A DNA stretch of 5,823 bases from an uncultured Lachnospiraceae bacterium (GTDB lineage: Bacteria > Bacillota > Clostridia > Lachnospirales > Lachnospiraceae), in assembly GCA_910586605.1 (NCBI GenBank), contig CAJUJR010000122.1, positions 1-5,823 on the forward strand, given 5' to 3'. The notes beneath the pieces are model-generated. The model had not been told where the DNA came from. It made no database searches and worked only from the letters and a program-made list of their open reading frames with translations. How positions within the stretch are numbered: position 1 is the first letter of the stretch; the number at the start of each line of letters is the position of its first letter. Shown here one piece after another: positions 5,673-5,823 of the stretch. The translations under genes were made by a program, and so were the position numbers.

Positions 5673-5823
5673 CGTTTTACATAAAGTGTGTATGATTTTT
5701 CTTATATTTGAGAAAATTATTAGGGACAAACAAATAGAAATAAAATTATGCAAGTTTGGAATCTGTGCTATTACTCCGGCGGTTAAATGTCGATGAATTT
5801 TACGCAGAATAAATTTTCATCTG
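5673..5823. other. AT-rich end of window, no gene seen
   Basis: Open frames crossing this stretch read through the strong terminator and look like no protein, so I call none. The only structure is an inverted repeat at the edge: GATGAA (5792-5797) with TTCATC (5816-5821), and TTTA (5799-5802) with TAAA (5810-5813), around a 7-nt loop. It could be an operator or the start of a leader for a gene to the right. The sequence ends too soon to tell. Confidence 0.4.

Noticed and set aside
5470..5796. Plus-strand open frame of 108 codons over the structured RNA
   Set aside because: It has no ribosome site, reads straight through a 16-pair terminator and its T runs, and the protein resembles nothing. 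RNA structure explains the stretch better.
1..5823. tRNA, rRNA or CRISPR array
   Set aside because: No cloverleaf with a T-loop GTTCRANYC, no rRNA signature, and no regularly spaced repeats were found on either strand.

Overview
The window looks like chromosomal DNA of a low-GC Gram-positive anaerobe, most likely a member of the Clostridia and probably a Lachnospiraceae gut bacterium. The reasons are the AT-rich codon use, AGGA-type ribosome binding sites, U-tailed terminators, and the style of the chemoreceptor, VanZ-like and 'VAIKEYFP' kinase proteins. No sequence here fixes the genus.

Left part (1-2525). The window opens inside a repeat (1-47) that returns in inverted orientation at 2531-2577, with 39 of 47 bases matching. 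Directly after the first copy lies a decayed methyl-accepting chemotaxis protein gene (about 46-1221). It has no usable start at the expected place, an in-frame amber stop, a shortened sensor domain, and no signalling hairpin tip. A probable terminator (1297-1326) separates it from a two-gene unit: a VanZ-family membrane protein (1442-1921) and a gamma-class carbonic anhydrase-like hexapeptide protein (1968-2492). A clear terminator at 2499-2525 closes that unit.

Middle part (2526-5392). A 260-base leader holds the second repeat copy, a bulged stem-loop and a possible promoter. It precedes a membrane-anchored Ser/Thr protein kinase with an N-terminal zinc-ribbon-like motif (2791-3924). Seventy bases later comes a 465-residue protein with an HTH-like N-terminal region (3995-5392). 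The two look co-transcribed. I infer that the kinase regulates, or signals through, the second protein. I recognise the second protein only as an uncharacterised clostridial type.

Right part (5393-5823). No gene is visible. A TATAAT box at 5455-5460, two nested stem-loop domains and a very strong terminator (16-pair stem, ending at 5672) together suggest a small structured RNA of about 205 nt. It could be a stand-alone RNA or a leader that ends early. After 5672 the sequence is AT-rich and holds only a small inverted repeat at the edge.

The points most worth a second look are the inverted repeat pair, the kinase/HTH-like protein pair, and the unidentified RNA just downstream of it.
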